Source: Ariolimax columbianus (taxonomy: Eukaryota; Mollusca; Gastropoda; Stylommatophora; Arionidae). From it: a stretch of 64,000 bases of DNA. The translations under genes and the position numbers were made by a program. This document shows, one piece after another, positions 46,139-56,059 of the stretch (positions are counted from its first letter, which is position 1; each line of letters begins with the position of its first letter). Under the pieces are notes generated by a model. That model had not been told where the DNA came from. It made no database searches and worked only from the letters and a program-made list of their open reading frames with translations. The stretch lies in assembly GCA_036924085.1 (NCBI GenBank), contig JAVGWX010000014.1, forward strand, positions 40,543,556 through 40,607,555, in the 5' to 3' direction.

Positions 46139-48263
46139 GACAGAAGAGTTCAGTGATCCTTCTGGTGAGGGATGGGCCAGCTGTCTTATATATGTCTGCT
46201 GGTATTGCATCAGCTCCTGGAGCTTTTCCTATAGATAGTGAACTGATTGCCTTGTCGACTTCCTCCTCAGTAATGACTTCATCCAACGCCAGGTTCAGTT
46301 CCACCTGCGGCATTCGCTGGATGGCCTCTTCATTTATGGACGATGGCTGGTTTAGTATTTTGCAGAAGTGGTCTGCCCATCTGTCTAGAATCTGAACCTT
46401 ATCTGTTAGCAGTACCCCATCCGCACTGCGAACTGGAGTATTACTAGAGGGCTGCGGGACGTAGAGAGCTTTCAGTGCCTCGTAAAACCGTTTGGTGTCA
46501 TGACGCTCGGCGAACATCTCAATTTCGTCAGCTCTTTTGCTGAGCCAGGAGTCTTGCATCTCTCTAAGCCTGGTCTGGACAGCTTTGCGAGCAGTATTGA
46601 AGGCAGCTTTTGCTGCCGGAGATGGTGTGTCCCTCTGGTATTCCCTGTGCGCTTCATGTTTTGCATTGAGAAGGCCATGTATTTCCAGATCGTTCTCATC
46701 AAACCAGTCCTTATGCTTGCGCGTGAGTGGGCCAATGTGTTTAACAGCTGTGTCGTAGAGTGTGTTTCTCAGTGATGCCCAGTTCTCTTCGATGTCATTC
46801 TTTTCAAAACGAAGCTCAGATAGTCTGCCCTCAAGCTCTTCCTGGAAGCCTCCTCTCATGGGTTCGTATTTCAGCTGAGAGACATTTAGCCTCCTAGGTG
46901 GTTTCTTTCCCTGGGGTCGCATTTTGGGCTGGATCTTGAAGTTTAGCTTGGCAATGACAAGTCGATGGTCGGTCCAACATTCTGCACCACACATGCTCTT
47001 CGTTACCATAGCATCCGCTCGATCCCTACGTCTGATGATAATGTAGTCAATGAGGTGCCAGTGGCGGGACCTTGGGTGCATCCATGTGGTTCTATTTCGG
47101 ACAGGTAGTCGGAAAGCTGTGTTTGTAATGAGTAGTTCATTTGCGGCACATGTCCTCAGAAGGAGCAGTCCGTTACTATTACATTTTCCGATACCATGTC
47201 TGCCAATGGCCCCCTCCCAGGCTGTATGGTCTGTGCCAACCCTAGCGTTAAAATCACCGAGGATGACCAGTTTGTCAGATTTGGGGACTGCAGCGATGAG
47301 CGCCTCAAGGTCCTCATAAAACTTATCTTTTGTTTCCTGAGGATTTGTCATTTTGGGTGCGTATGCACTGATGAGTGTTGCATGGCGCCCTCCTATTAGG
47401 GGGAGACGCAGTGTAATTAGGCGGTCATTAATTCCTCTGGGCATGCTTGTGAGCTTGTCGACCATGTTGGTCTTGATGGCAAAGCCAACTCCAGCTTCAC
47501 GGCGTTCTTCTTTGCTGCGGCCGCTCCAGAAGAAAGTGTAACCAGCGCCTTCTTCTGTGATCTGCCCTTCCTCTGCCAGTCGTGTCTCGCTCAGGGCAGC
47601 TATGCAGATGTTGTATCTAGCCAGTTCCCTGGTGATCAGTGCTGTCCGTCGTTCGGGTCTGTTTGCTTTGGTGTTGTCCAGTAGCGTGCGGACATTCCAT
47701 GTTGCTAGCGTGATGGGTAGTTTTCGTGATCGTTTTCTGCCTGTTCCGCCGCTGCAGTTTGGGGGCCCTGCCAGTTGCGAGCTGCTAGTCAGGGTGTGAT
47801 CTGTAGGGTGATGTCGTGAGTTGCGCAATGTGTTTATAGTGAGGGAGATGTGCGCAGGATATTCCTCACTCTCTCGTCCGGACTCAACATGTTCTAGAGG
47901 CAAGACATTGTCAAGACTTCTAGTGAAGGGTTCGGATGCAGACAGTATGGTGTCAGCGTGTGCCTCATTTTCTCGGTAGCCCTTCCCTTCTCTTTTATCG
48001 CTGGGGTGGAGCTTTGAGGTATCTGTTTCTGAGTGCATTTGTTTGTGTATTCTTCTTCCACCTCTCGTTCCTCTGGTCTTCCGCCTTGATTGTATACTTG
48101 TGAGTTCTGATGTCTCCTCGGTTAAGTGTATTTTCAGCATACGCAACAGATGTAGATCTGAGTTTGAAGGGATGTAGTGTGCTGATCGAAGCGCGATGAG
48201 CTCCTTTCTGAAGTACCGTCTGTTTGACGGGGTCAGGATGACCTCCTTCGTTTCAGTGTTCAT
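46139..48263 (-). CDS. LINE ORF2 N-terminal part: endonuclease
   Basis: About 708 codons open before the frame runs into the microsatellite. Residues ~1-175 form a basic, poorly conserved leader. The AP-endonuclease domain runs from about 180 to 440 with [23 protein letters not shown] (catalytic Glu), [12 protein letters not shown] (Asp/Asn), [11 protein letters not shown] and [11 protein letters not shown] (His/Asp). Then come a charged linker and [20 protein letters not shown] with IPADIYK, the RT entry. No stop or shift seen. The translated Tyr/Ile tail is microsatellite, not protein. Confidence 0.9.
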
Positions 48264-48585
48264 GCTTCGTTATCTGGGTCACGATACAGCACGGAGCGAC
48301 ACTAGCTTTTGACCGGGTCAAGTTTCGGCCACGCTTTGTCCCATCGAAACTGTACACATTAGTCTATCTTTCACGACTAAAAATACACTGTTATATACTT
48401 CGTTGCATCACTTCTTTCACATTAGTATGCTTAATTCACAAGTCGGCACATTTATATCCAGGAATCACGTTAATAGTCCGAGAGTTATCATAGAAAACAC
48501 AAACAAAACACCGTTTTATCAAGAGGGAAATCGACTACGACCATGTCCGGCGCCTACTTGACCCACTACATCTGAAGGGGGTTGA
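46139..48585 (-). mobile_element. LINE 5' half, inverted (5' UTR, endonuclease, RT entry)
   Basis: Inverted front part of one ~4.1-kb LINE whose rear part is on the plus strand at 48586-50249. It includes about 320 bp of probable 5' UTR (48264-48585) and ORF2 from the ATG at 48263. The break at 46138/46139 falls just after the codons for RITELFCH, in the region that precedes RT motif 1; the missing continuation (IPQELKDASI) begins the plus-strand half. Sequence is open throughout, so the insertion looks young. Confidence 0.93.
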
Positions 48586-50249
48586 AGGTAAAATTCCGCA
48601 GGAGCTAAAGGACGCCTCAATCGTTCACCTGTACAAAAGAAAAGGCAACCGTCAGGAATGCGACAATCATCGTGGAATATCTCTACTCTCCGTAGCAGGC
48701 AAGATCCTAGCGCGCTTACTGCTATACAGGCTCAACAAACACCTTGAACAAAGCCACCACCTCCCAGAAAGCCAATGTGGATTCAGAGCCGGAAGAGGAA
48801 CAGTGGACATGATTTTTGCCGCTCGCCAAGTACAAGAGAAGTGTCGAGAACAAAATCAGACCTTGTACACCACATTTATTGATTTGACAAAGGCATTTGA
48901 TACAGTAAACAGAGGAGGGCTGTGGATGATAATGTCTAAGTTTTGCTGCCCCAACAAGTTCATAACAATGGTGAAACAGCTACACGAAGGCATGTGTGCT
49001 CGTGTACTGGACAGCGGTGCAATCTCTAAAACGTTTCTAGTATCAAACGGAGTAAAACAAGGATGTGTACTCGCCCCGACTCTGTTCAGCATGATGTTCG
49101 CGGCCACGATGACAGACGCCTTCAGATCACTGGGATCACTGGAGCTTGGAATACCCATAAAGTACTGCACAGATGGCAAGTTACTCAATTCCAGAAGAAT
49201 GAAGGCCAAAACCAAAATGGCTGGCGACATAATCAGGGAACTTGTATTTGCTGACGACTGCGCTCTAATGAGCAACTCAGAACTGAACATGCAGGTTGGA
49301 ATGGACCAGTTCTCTGCCGCATGCGAAAATTTTGGCCTGACCATAAATGCCAAAAAAACAGAGGTCATGTACCAACCAGCACCAGGCATGCCGTACACAA
49401 AACCAGAGACTACAGTCAGCGGGCAGACGTTGAATGCCGTAGACAAATTCACATATCTGGGCAGCACGCTGTCGAGATCTGTCAGCCTAGACGATGAGGT
49501 GGCAAGCAGAATAGCAAAGGCCAGCACAGCCTTTGGTAGAATGCGCTCGATGGTCTGGGCACGTCGTGGCATCAGCGTCAAGACCAAACTCAAAGTCTAC
49601 CGTGCAACCATCATTCCAACCCTACTATACGCTTGCGAAGGCTGGACTGTATACTCTGGACATGCAAGGAGGTTAAACCACTTCCACACAGGTTGCCTGA
49701 GGCGAATATTCCACATCCGATGGCAAGATCGTGTCACTGACATCGAGGTTCTCTCGAGGGCTAACATGCCCAGCATCCATGCACTGCTAGAAAAAGCACG
49801 ACTAGGATGGGCCGGACACCTCGTCCGTATGTCAGACGAGCGGCTCCCAAAGAAGCTTCTCTACGGCGAGCTGAGAGAGGGATGGCGCGAGAGAGGGCGC
49901 CCAAAGAAACGTTTTAAAGACGGTCTGAAGGACTCACTAAAAAGTTGCCAGATAGACATCGACACATGGGAATGTCTTGCGCAAAACAGATCTAACTGGA
50001 GAAGCGCAGTCAAATCGGGTGTAGCTGCCGGTGAAGATGACCGTGTTGTGAAAGCCCAGAACAGACGAGCGACGCGGAAATCCCGAGCAGCGGGAACACC
50101 ATCCCCTTCTACAAACCTCGTGTGCCCGATATGTAGCAGATATTTTCGTGCTCGCATTGGCCTGTTCAGCCACATGCGCACCCACACCCAACAGGGAAAT
50201 CTGTGACAAGGATGATGTCGGCGGTCCTCATCGACAACGATGGACAGCT
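48586..50249 (+). mobile_element. LINE 3' half (reverse transcriptase to 3' end)
   Basis: Rear part of the LINE whose front is inverted at 46139-48585. Open from about 48590 to the stop at 50204-50206, followed by a short 3' UTR (GATGATGTCGGCGGTCCTCA, CGACAACGATGGACAGCTAT) that runs straight into the right-hand microsatellite. Confidence 0.93.
48590..50206 (+). CDS. LINE ORF2 C-terminal part: reverse transcriptase and zinc finger
   Basis: Intact RT: IPQELKDASIVHLYKRKGN, NHRGISLLSVAGKILARLL, PESQCGFRAGRGTVDMIFAA, TTFIDLTKAFDTVNR (motif A Asp), NGVKQGCVLAPTLFSMMF, LVFADDCALMSNSE (catalytic Asp pair present) and KFTYLGSTLSRS. The thumb and C-terminal part (LLYACEGWTVYSGHARRLNH, RWQDRVTDIEVLSR, GWAGHLVRM) end in a C2H2 finger, CPICSRYF...LFSHMRTH. 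The first Met in frame is at 48803 but the frame is open upstream because it is the rear of a longer protein. With the inverted N-terminal half it would make one ~1250-residue ORF2. Confidence 0.93.
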   Translation, partial: KIPQELKDASIVHLYKRKGNRQECDNHRGISLLSVAGKILARLLLYRLNKHLEQSHHLPESQCGFRAGRGTVDMIFAARQVQEKCREQNQTLYTTFIDLTKAFDTVNRGGLWMIMSKFCCPNKFITMVKQLHEGMCARVLDSGAISKTFLVSNGVKQGCVLAPTLFSMMFAATMTDAFRSLGSLELGIPIKYCTDGKLLNSRRMKAKTKMAGDIIRELVFADDCALMSNSELNMQVGMDQFSAACENFGLTINAKKTEVMYQPAPGMPYTKPETTVSGQTLNAVDKFTYLGSTLSRSVSLDDEVASRIAKASTAFGRMRSMVWARRGISVKTKLKVYRATIIPTLLYACEGWTVYSGHARRLNHFHTGCLRRIFHIRWQDRVTDIEVLSRANMPSIHALLEKARLGWAGHLVRMSDERLPKKLLYGELREGWRERGRPKKRFKDGLKDSLKSCQIDIDTWECLAQNRSNWRSAVKSGVAAGEDDRVVKAQNRRATRKSRAAGTPSPSTNLVCPICSRYFRARIGLFSHMRTHTQQGNL

Positions 50250-50251
50250 AT

Positions 50252-50282
<31 letters not shown>

Positions 50283-50452
50283 ATTATATATGTGTATATA
50301 TATATATGTATATTATATATTTGTATATATGTATATTATATATTTGTATATATGTATATTATATATGTGTATATATGTATATTATATATGTATATTATAT
50401 ATGTGTATATATGTATATTATATATGTGTATATATATATATGTATATATATA
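50250..50452. repeat. (TA)n / TATATG microsatellite, right of LINE
   Basis: Same composition as 45916-46138: TATATA runs broken by TATG and TGTATATA units. Confidence 0.95.
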
Positions 50453-50578
50453 GGACCGAAAGCTGCAAATATCATTGTCAGTCTGTAAACTAATGACACA
50501 ATGCATCTAGACTACATTCTGCTAATTGCAAAGCCCTGTTCAGGGTCTGGTAGCGGGAGATTGAGAACAACCGAAGAA
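50452..50578 (+). mobile_element. Family B SINE, truncated at microsatellite
   Basis: Starts GGACCGAAAGCTGCAAATAT and ends GGGAGATTGAGAACAACCGA then AGAAGC. Confidence 0.82.
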
Positions 50579-51506
50579 GCTCACAGCACAACAGTTGCTT
50601 AGGGAGCCACTTATCGGGCCTGAGAACAACATGGCCAGTCCATCTGATATGGACTCTTTGCAGCAACATATGAATGCCTAAGAGTCTCGCCCTGCTGCGG
50701 GTTATAGAGTTAAGCACTTTATCCTGCCAACCGATCCTATCTCCATTTGGGAACAGCTCACGTTGAGAAGATTGAGTTTCCTGACATAGCTGCTATAGGG
50801 TTAGGTTTAGTGGTGGCTCCACTGTACAAACTCTTTCACTCTAGCTTTTCCCATTTTCTCTTCTACCATTCTTTGTACATATCTCTCCCTTATTATGTTA
50901 AACATTAATTTCTGTATCCTTATGTATGTGTGTCTTTATTTGCATATATGTTAGTTTATATAAATGTAAATATGTGTGTGTGTCTCTATATATGTGTGTG
51001 GTTTTGTGCTTCTGCGTATATACTCTTTGTTTTATATATTATACATATACTTGTATTTTGTCTTATTTGGAAACGTTTTATTTTGAGCACATATAATAAT
51101 ATGTGTGTTTTTGTGTAATCATATTAATTGATCATTTTTTGTTTAACCTACTCTGTCATAACTAGCATTCCTGGCCACTCTCGTGACAAATGGCTGCCAT
51201 CCTAAATCATATTGTAACCGTTGTGGTCTATTCTTATTATGATTTGTCAGATGATTCATTTGTTCTTTATCCTTGACGGAGGTTTTGTGGCCTTAACTTA
51301 AGTTTCATTTTGTTCCTGTCCCAGTGTGGTGACTAAGCCATGCTTGTTCATGTTTTTATTAACTGAACACAGCAGCCCTTATTATTCATCTTATATGATG
51401 AATTAAAGTAGACCAACTCTTTGCTCCAGATATTACCCAAGTTAAAGGTACAATAAAATAGTACAACAGTTGAGGTTGGTGATGTATGTTTTTTTTTAAT
51501 AAACAG
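50579..51506. other. Unassigned intron 2 sequence
   Basis: 50930-51110 has a loose TATATGTGTG theme. No recognisable coding sequence before the exon 3 acceptor. Confidence 0.4.
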
Positions 51507-51608
51507 ATTGTTTGTGAGCGTGAGAATGTTTTCGCATCGGGTCTGGCAGTAGCAAGAGCTCTACCCCTCTACTCAGCAAAATCTGGCAGTCACAATTCAG
51601 CACGCAAG
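51507..51608 (+). CDS. NPEPL1: NPEPL1 exon 3
   Basis: Acceptor AACAG, donor AAG/GTTTGT; 102 nt, phase 0. Encodes IVCERENVFASGLAVARALP then LYSAKSGSHNSARK, matching the VCE...VFAS..ALARAFPL segment of the family. Confidence 0.9.
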
Positions 51609-52048
51609 GTTTGTTTCAATTAATTTGGCACTTTATTTGTTTAATAAAATAAAATGTTATAGTGTGAGGGTCTCCACTGAATCACAGCTATCTGGAACCT
51701 TTGAGACAGTTTCACCAAGACTGTCCTCAGTTCAGGGTTCTTATGGTATTTGAGTGACAAACTGACTTGAAAGATGACAAATGTTTTTCAACTTTGATTT
51801 CCCTCACAATACACGTTGCTGCTTTTACAATTGAAACGCAAATATGAGTTACTTCCCTTACTATTTAAGGTCAATTAAAATTTACAAACGCTGAAAAAAA
51901 CGAAGCAAATTTCATTCAATGTACTGTTAATGATATGAGCATTTTTTCTGTCATCAAACAGATGCCAGGAAGAATGCTGACAGCATCGTTCATTTCTGTT
52001 CTATTTTTATATTTTCAACCTTATTTTATTTTCTCCATCTTGTTAAAG

Positions 52049-52204
52049 GTAACTGTAGAGTTCATAGTTATTGAAGAGGAAAAAAGGATTCCCCTGAGTG
52101 CAGAAGAGCTAGAGTGTTTGAAGGTGGCTGCAGAGGGTGTCAGGCTTGCTGCTAAAATTGTGGACATGCCTTGCAGTGAAATGAATGTCGACAACTTTGT
52201 CCAG
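52049..52204 (+). CDS. NPEPL1: NPEPL1 exon 4
   Basis: Acceptor AAAG before GTA, donor CAG/GTATGT; 156 nt, phase 0. Encodes VTVEFIVIEE, then ECLKVAAEGVRLAAKIVDMP and CSEMNVDNF. The GVRLAA.IVD.PC.EMN block is diagnostic of NPEPL1 and corresponds to the linker entering the M17 catalytic domain. Confidence 0.94.
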
Positions 52205-52259
52205 GTATGTGAGAAATGGAAATCATGATCACTTGCTTTTTCATTCACTTTTGCCATTA

Positions 52260-52460
52260 AGGGAGGCTGCATGGCCTAGGGGTGAAGCGTCCGTTTCACA
52301 ATCTCAATGCACCCGGTTCGAATCACGCCCGTATCCAGTTTGGCAGACGTGGGTTTTTTCTCTCGCTCCTCCGCATATATAGAAAATAATGGCAACCTAC
52401 TGTACTGCACACTTGCTAAGAAACTTATAAGAGCCAAATAGGTTGACGGATGTAAAACGC
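52260..52460 (+). mobile_element. tRNA-derived SINE, further family
   Basis: TGGCCTAGGGGTGAAGCGTC (A box) and CCCGGTTCGAATCACGCCC (B box) in a tRNA-like spacing, starting ~60 bases after the NPEPL1 exon 4 donor. The body CAGTTTGGCAGACGTGGG differs from family A. A lone tRNA pseudogene is the alternative. Confidence 0.65.
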
Positions 52461-52861
52461 AACGTTCGGCAAAATGACATGTTTTGTGCCATTAACTGTC
52501 CTGGGGAGCTGAAGTTTCGTCAGTTTAATCCTGTGTGTTGAGGCTGTCATTGTTAGTTGTTGTAGCATTGTCTTCTATCTGTCTGCTATGTTGTCTTTCT
52601 CTGGCATTGTCACCAGATATTGTGGTTTCTTACGCGTGCTCTGCATTGCTTCTAGCTATTCTTTGACCAGATCAGTGGATTTGCCAAAATTTACCCTATC
52701 TGTTTATGGGCCACCTCGAGTACATTGTTTGGTCACAATATAGGGCTGTTTCCTCCGTTATGACTGACATACATGTTTGACCTCTACTGCTTCTCATTGA
52801 CTATGTTAACAATTTCCATCCCATTATCTATTTAACATCACTCTCCATCTGTTCACCCGAC

Positions 52862-53213
52862 CTCTCCACCACTGTCTCCACATGTTCTCCTGGTCTCTCC
52901 ACCACTGTCTCCACATGTTCTCCTGGCCTCTCCACCACTGTCTCCACATGTCCTTCTGGTCTCTTTACCACTGTCTCCATATGTTCTCCTGGCCTCTCCA
53001 CCACTGTCTCCACATGTCCTCCTGGCCTCTCCACCACTGTCTCCACATGTCCTCCTGGCCTCTCCACCACTGTCTCCATATGTTCTCCTGGCCTCTCCAC
53101 CACTGTCTCCACATGTCCTCCTGGCCTCTCCACCACTGTCTCCACATGTCCTTCTGGTCTCTTTACCACTGTCTCCATATGTTCTCCTGGCCTCTCCATT
53201 ACTATCTACATCT
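52862..53213. repeat. 33-bp minisatellite, ten full units
   Basis: Unit starts every 33 bases from 52862 to 53192: CTCTCCACCACTGTCTCCAC then ATGTCCTCCTGGC. Two variant units (CTTCTGGTCTCTTTACCACT) recur ~198 bp apart, a higher-order pattern. 11-codon period; both strands stay open (minus: VETVVERPGGH repeats). It directly adjoins the Penelope-like element. Confidence 0.95.
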
Positions 53214-53214
53214 G

Positions 53215-54180
53215 TCCTTCCGACCCACTGTTTACTCTAAACCCACAGACACTCATAACTATTTCCTCTACACTTTTTCTCAACTCAAATCTTTTCGGGA
53301 CTCACTCCACCTCTTCTAGCTACTTCGTCTCCATTGCCTTTGTCAGGACGATGAGGACTTCCAACAGGAGGCACAGGATATGCTCAATATCTTCCGCAAG
53401 TGTCTCTCCCCTAAGTCTATTCTCACCTCCGCCCTCAAGTGAGGTCTCCCTATCGCCAGCACTGATGCACTTAGTCCTTCTCACCTGCCTCCCTCTGACC
53501 TTGTGAAGCTTGTTGCCCTCATGTTCACAGCACAGTTCTTCTGTCCATGATATTTTATTTCATCATCTCCCTGTCCATCATACTGATTCACCCTCAGATA
53601 TGGTATTTCATGACTCCTGTGAATGAAACAAAAACCTTGAGTGGTGGGTTGTCGTAGCTTTCCTCACATCCCGAGCATGCTTGTGGAGGTGGGTTTGGGT
53701 CCTCCAGGCGGTTGTGCTATGCTTGGCTTCATCTGCGTGTTGCTCACTGCTATATGGAATACATCTGTCCCTCACCTTGTTAGCCAGGATGCCATGAAAA
53801 CAGCCCGTTTCCAGGAGGGGTTACGAGGAAGCCAAGGTGAGGGTCTTGGCCAGTATGTTTTGTCTGACCCTGACTAACATGTCTGATCAGTATATTTTGC
53901 CTGACCAGATGTTAGTCTTCCTTCCTGACACATTTGGTGACTTTTCCCAAAGCAGTGATCAATGTCAAAGAAGGATTTGCCTGCAGGAACACACAGTTTA
54001 ATATTTTCTATCATTTACCACCAGTGTAACATGACACACATTGGTGAGACTGGCTTGGAACTCTTGTGTGTTCTTCAGGCATCATCTCAATGACATCTCT
54101 AATGACCCTGACTCCCTGATCGCTAACTACTTCAACAGTCCTTGGTACCAGGGGAAGGCTGGCATTAGGATCACATGTAT
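53215..54180 (+). mobile_element. Penelope-like element fragment: RT end plus GIY-YIG
   Basis: 53225-53460 reads TVYSKPTDTHNYFLYTFSQL, then LRLHCLCQDDEDFQ, the KPTD.H.YL...S.P and LR..R.CS...DF blocks that close the RT domain of Penelope-like elements. After a family C SINE insertion, 53985-54180 reads YHQCNMTHIGETGLEL and, in another frame, RHHLNDISNDPDSLIANYF: a decayed GIY-YIG endonuclease. Frameshifts and stops make it dead. Confidence 0.78.
53640..53915 (-). mobile_element. Family C SINE inside Penelope-like element
   Basis: Minus copy: GTGGTGGGTTGTCGTAGCTT, TCCTCCAGGCGGTTGTGCTA, CTTGTTAGCCAGGATGCCAT, GGTCTTGGCCAGTATGTTTT. It separates the RT end from the GIY-YIG part. Confidence 0.85.
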
Positions 54181-54689
54181 CATTTGTTGCTCCTTTTATA
54201 ATTTACATTGATTCGAGCTGGTGAGCAAATTAATATTCCTCATGGACTGCCGTACGCCACATTGTATCAACGTATTCCATACATCCACTTATGCTCTCTT
54301 ACCCCTTCTATTATTTCTCCCCTTTCTCTGTTTACCCTTTCTTCTTATTTACATCTGTATATGTTTATACTATTATGGTTGTATGTACATGTATCACCAT
54401 TTGACCGTTTCCCATTTGGCCTCCAACATCTTATCTGGCCTGTTGGTTTATTTTTAATTTCACTTTCTTCCATGCCTCATACATTCCTGGCCAGCCTGGT
54501 CACTTTTGCTTCTATTAAAAATGGTTGGACAGTTATCACAGATAATTCCTAGCTAAGTATCTTTTTTATGTGTTCATTATTGCTTCCATGACTTGTTAGT
54601 TATTTTATAAGTATGTCCCCAATGAAGGACTTGTGTTCATAATGCAGGTTTCCCCTCATGTTCTGGCACAGTGTCTGAACCATTCTTGT
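54181..54689. other. Unassigned, probably 3' part of the Penelope-like element
   Basis: Low similarity; the phrase IPHGLPYATLYQR at 54235 could be a relic of the element's C-terminus. Intron 4 of NPEPL1. Confidence 0.35.
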
Positions 54690-54785
54690 CCACGTTTCTA
54701 ATACTCTACATAGTACTTGTTGAAGACCTATGCTTGTTCCAAATGGAACTGAAACGTTCCGATGATGATGAAGAAGATAACTCTT
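54690..54785 (+). other. Possible decayed hammerhead ribozyme of a Penelope-like element
   Basis: GTTGAAGACCTATGCTTG and then ACTGAAACGTTCC resemble the CTGATGAAG...stem...CGAAACG core found in Penelope-like element terminal repeats. The invariant CTGATGA is not intact (TTGTTGA), and stem II pairs poorly. GATGATGATGAAGAAG follows like a tail. Confidence 0.35.
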
Positions 54786-54845
54786 CAAATACATTTTGTT
54801 AGAATGTTTAAATCAAGGTTTCATGTAATTATTTCCGTTTTCTAG

Positions 54846-54927
54846 GAAATCCAAGATGTGGGTACAGAGTTGGGCATCACTGCGAAGGTCATCTCCGGTG
54901 AGGAGCTGGCTGTGAAAGGATTTGGAG
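54846..54927 (+). CDS. NPEPL1: NPEPL1 exon 5
   Basis: Acceptor TCTAG, donor G/GTAATG; 82 nt, phase 0 to phase 1. Encodes EIQDVGTELGITAKVISGEE then LAVKGFGG, matching the ELGI...I...EL...GFGG segment. The open frame reads on past the donor, but family similarity stops exactly at it. Confidence 0.92.
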
Positions 54928-55289
54928 GTAATGTGGAATATGTCGCTGAGAAAATTAATTTTTGGTTTGAGGAATGCCAAAGCACAGTGACATTGTATAA
55001 TACAGAAAAAAAAATCCTTTTTAAATCTGTTAAAACCTTTGGAAAATGTGAAAAGAGTTGGATATTGGACTTAGATCTCAACCGTAAGGTGTTTGTGTGG
55101 ATCTTTGATCCTGGTTTTGCTGGGGTTCACAGCAATGAAAGAGATGCTCAATTTATTGATTATTTTTCTTTTTTGATTATCTTAAATTTGTACAAAAATT
55201 TATTTCAATCCATGCTTAGCCAATTCTATGACTATTGCTATTTAATATAAGCAGTTATAATAGTTTTTTTATGGGGAACTGAGATGGTA

Positions 55290-55620
55290 GTCCAGTCAGG
55301 CACACCATACTGACCAGGACTCATGTCAGGTTCAGCCATAATACACTGACCAAGACCACAATCTCTCTTCCATGTAGCGTTACTTGGAAACAGGCTGTTT
55401 TGTAGGCAGCCTGGCTGATGAGATGTGGATCGATGTGATCCACGTAGTAGTGAGCGCTACGCATATGAAACCAAACATAGTACAACTGCCTGGAGGACCG
55501 CCGCCCACCTTCGTCAGCATGCTCGGGATGTGAGGAAAACTACTACAACTTGCCACTTAACGTCCTTTTCAGGGCACACAAAATAGTAAACTTACTCATT
55601 GTGGGCATTAAACAACAAGC
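55290..55620 (+). mobile_element. Family C SINE, near complete
   Basis: CAGTCAGGCACACCATACTG, CCTGGCTGATGAGATGTGG, GATCCACGTAGTAGTGAGCG, CACTTAACGTCCTTTTCAGG, end GGGCATTAAACAACAAGC. Confidence 0.85.
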
Positions 55621-55807
55621 ATTTTTTATTACAACCGTTTAAACAAATTTTAATAGACGTTATTTAAAAAACATGGATGAAACTTAATGAAGGATATTTG
55701 AAAAACAAATCTTTGAACTTTATAGAAAATTATGTAGTTTTCAGAAACATTACAAATTTAACTGCAGATCTAATTGTAAAACAAGTTAATGTTTATTAGA
55801 ATTGTTT

Positions 55808-55990
55808 TAGGAGACTCACTCAAGTGACCGAGTTCAGTTCCCAGTTGGTGCAGGTTGTTTTTTTCCAATCGCAAAACAGTTCCTGGGGTCAACCCAACCT
55901 ACAAAATTTGGTACCAGCATAATCAGGGAAAGTAAAAGGAGCTGGTGTGATGTTGACCACATCACCGCTAGTGCACTGTTGATCAAGATA
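55808..55990 (+). repeat. Family D repeat
   Basis: ACCGAGTTCAGTTCCCAGTT (B-box region), GGGTCAACCCAACC, TCAGGGAAAGTAAAAGGAGC, in family D order. Confidence 0.5.
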
Positions 55991-56059
55991 ATATGCACAT
56001 AACACTATGTTCTCAAAATGCCACACTGGCTTGTTACGGGGATTTTTACTTTTTAGAAT

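Noticed and set aside
45916..46238. Long open frames of Tyr/Ile repeats on both strands
   Set aside because: They are translations of the TA-rich microsatellite, and the minus-strand LINE frame merely runs into it.
48856..49593. 245-codon minus-strand frame opposite the RT
   Set aside because: Antisense shadow of the intact RT frame.
52828..53319. Possible repetitive secreted protein on either strand
   Set aside because: Minisatellite; both strands are open only because the unit length is divisible by three, and it adjoins a dead retroelement.
54858..55250. 130-codon open frame as a full exon
   Set aside because: Family similarity to NPEPL1 ends exactly at the GTAATG donor after GFGG; the remainder is intron read-through.
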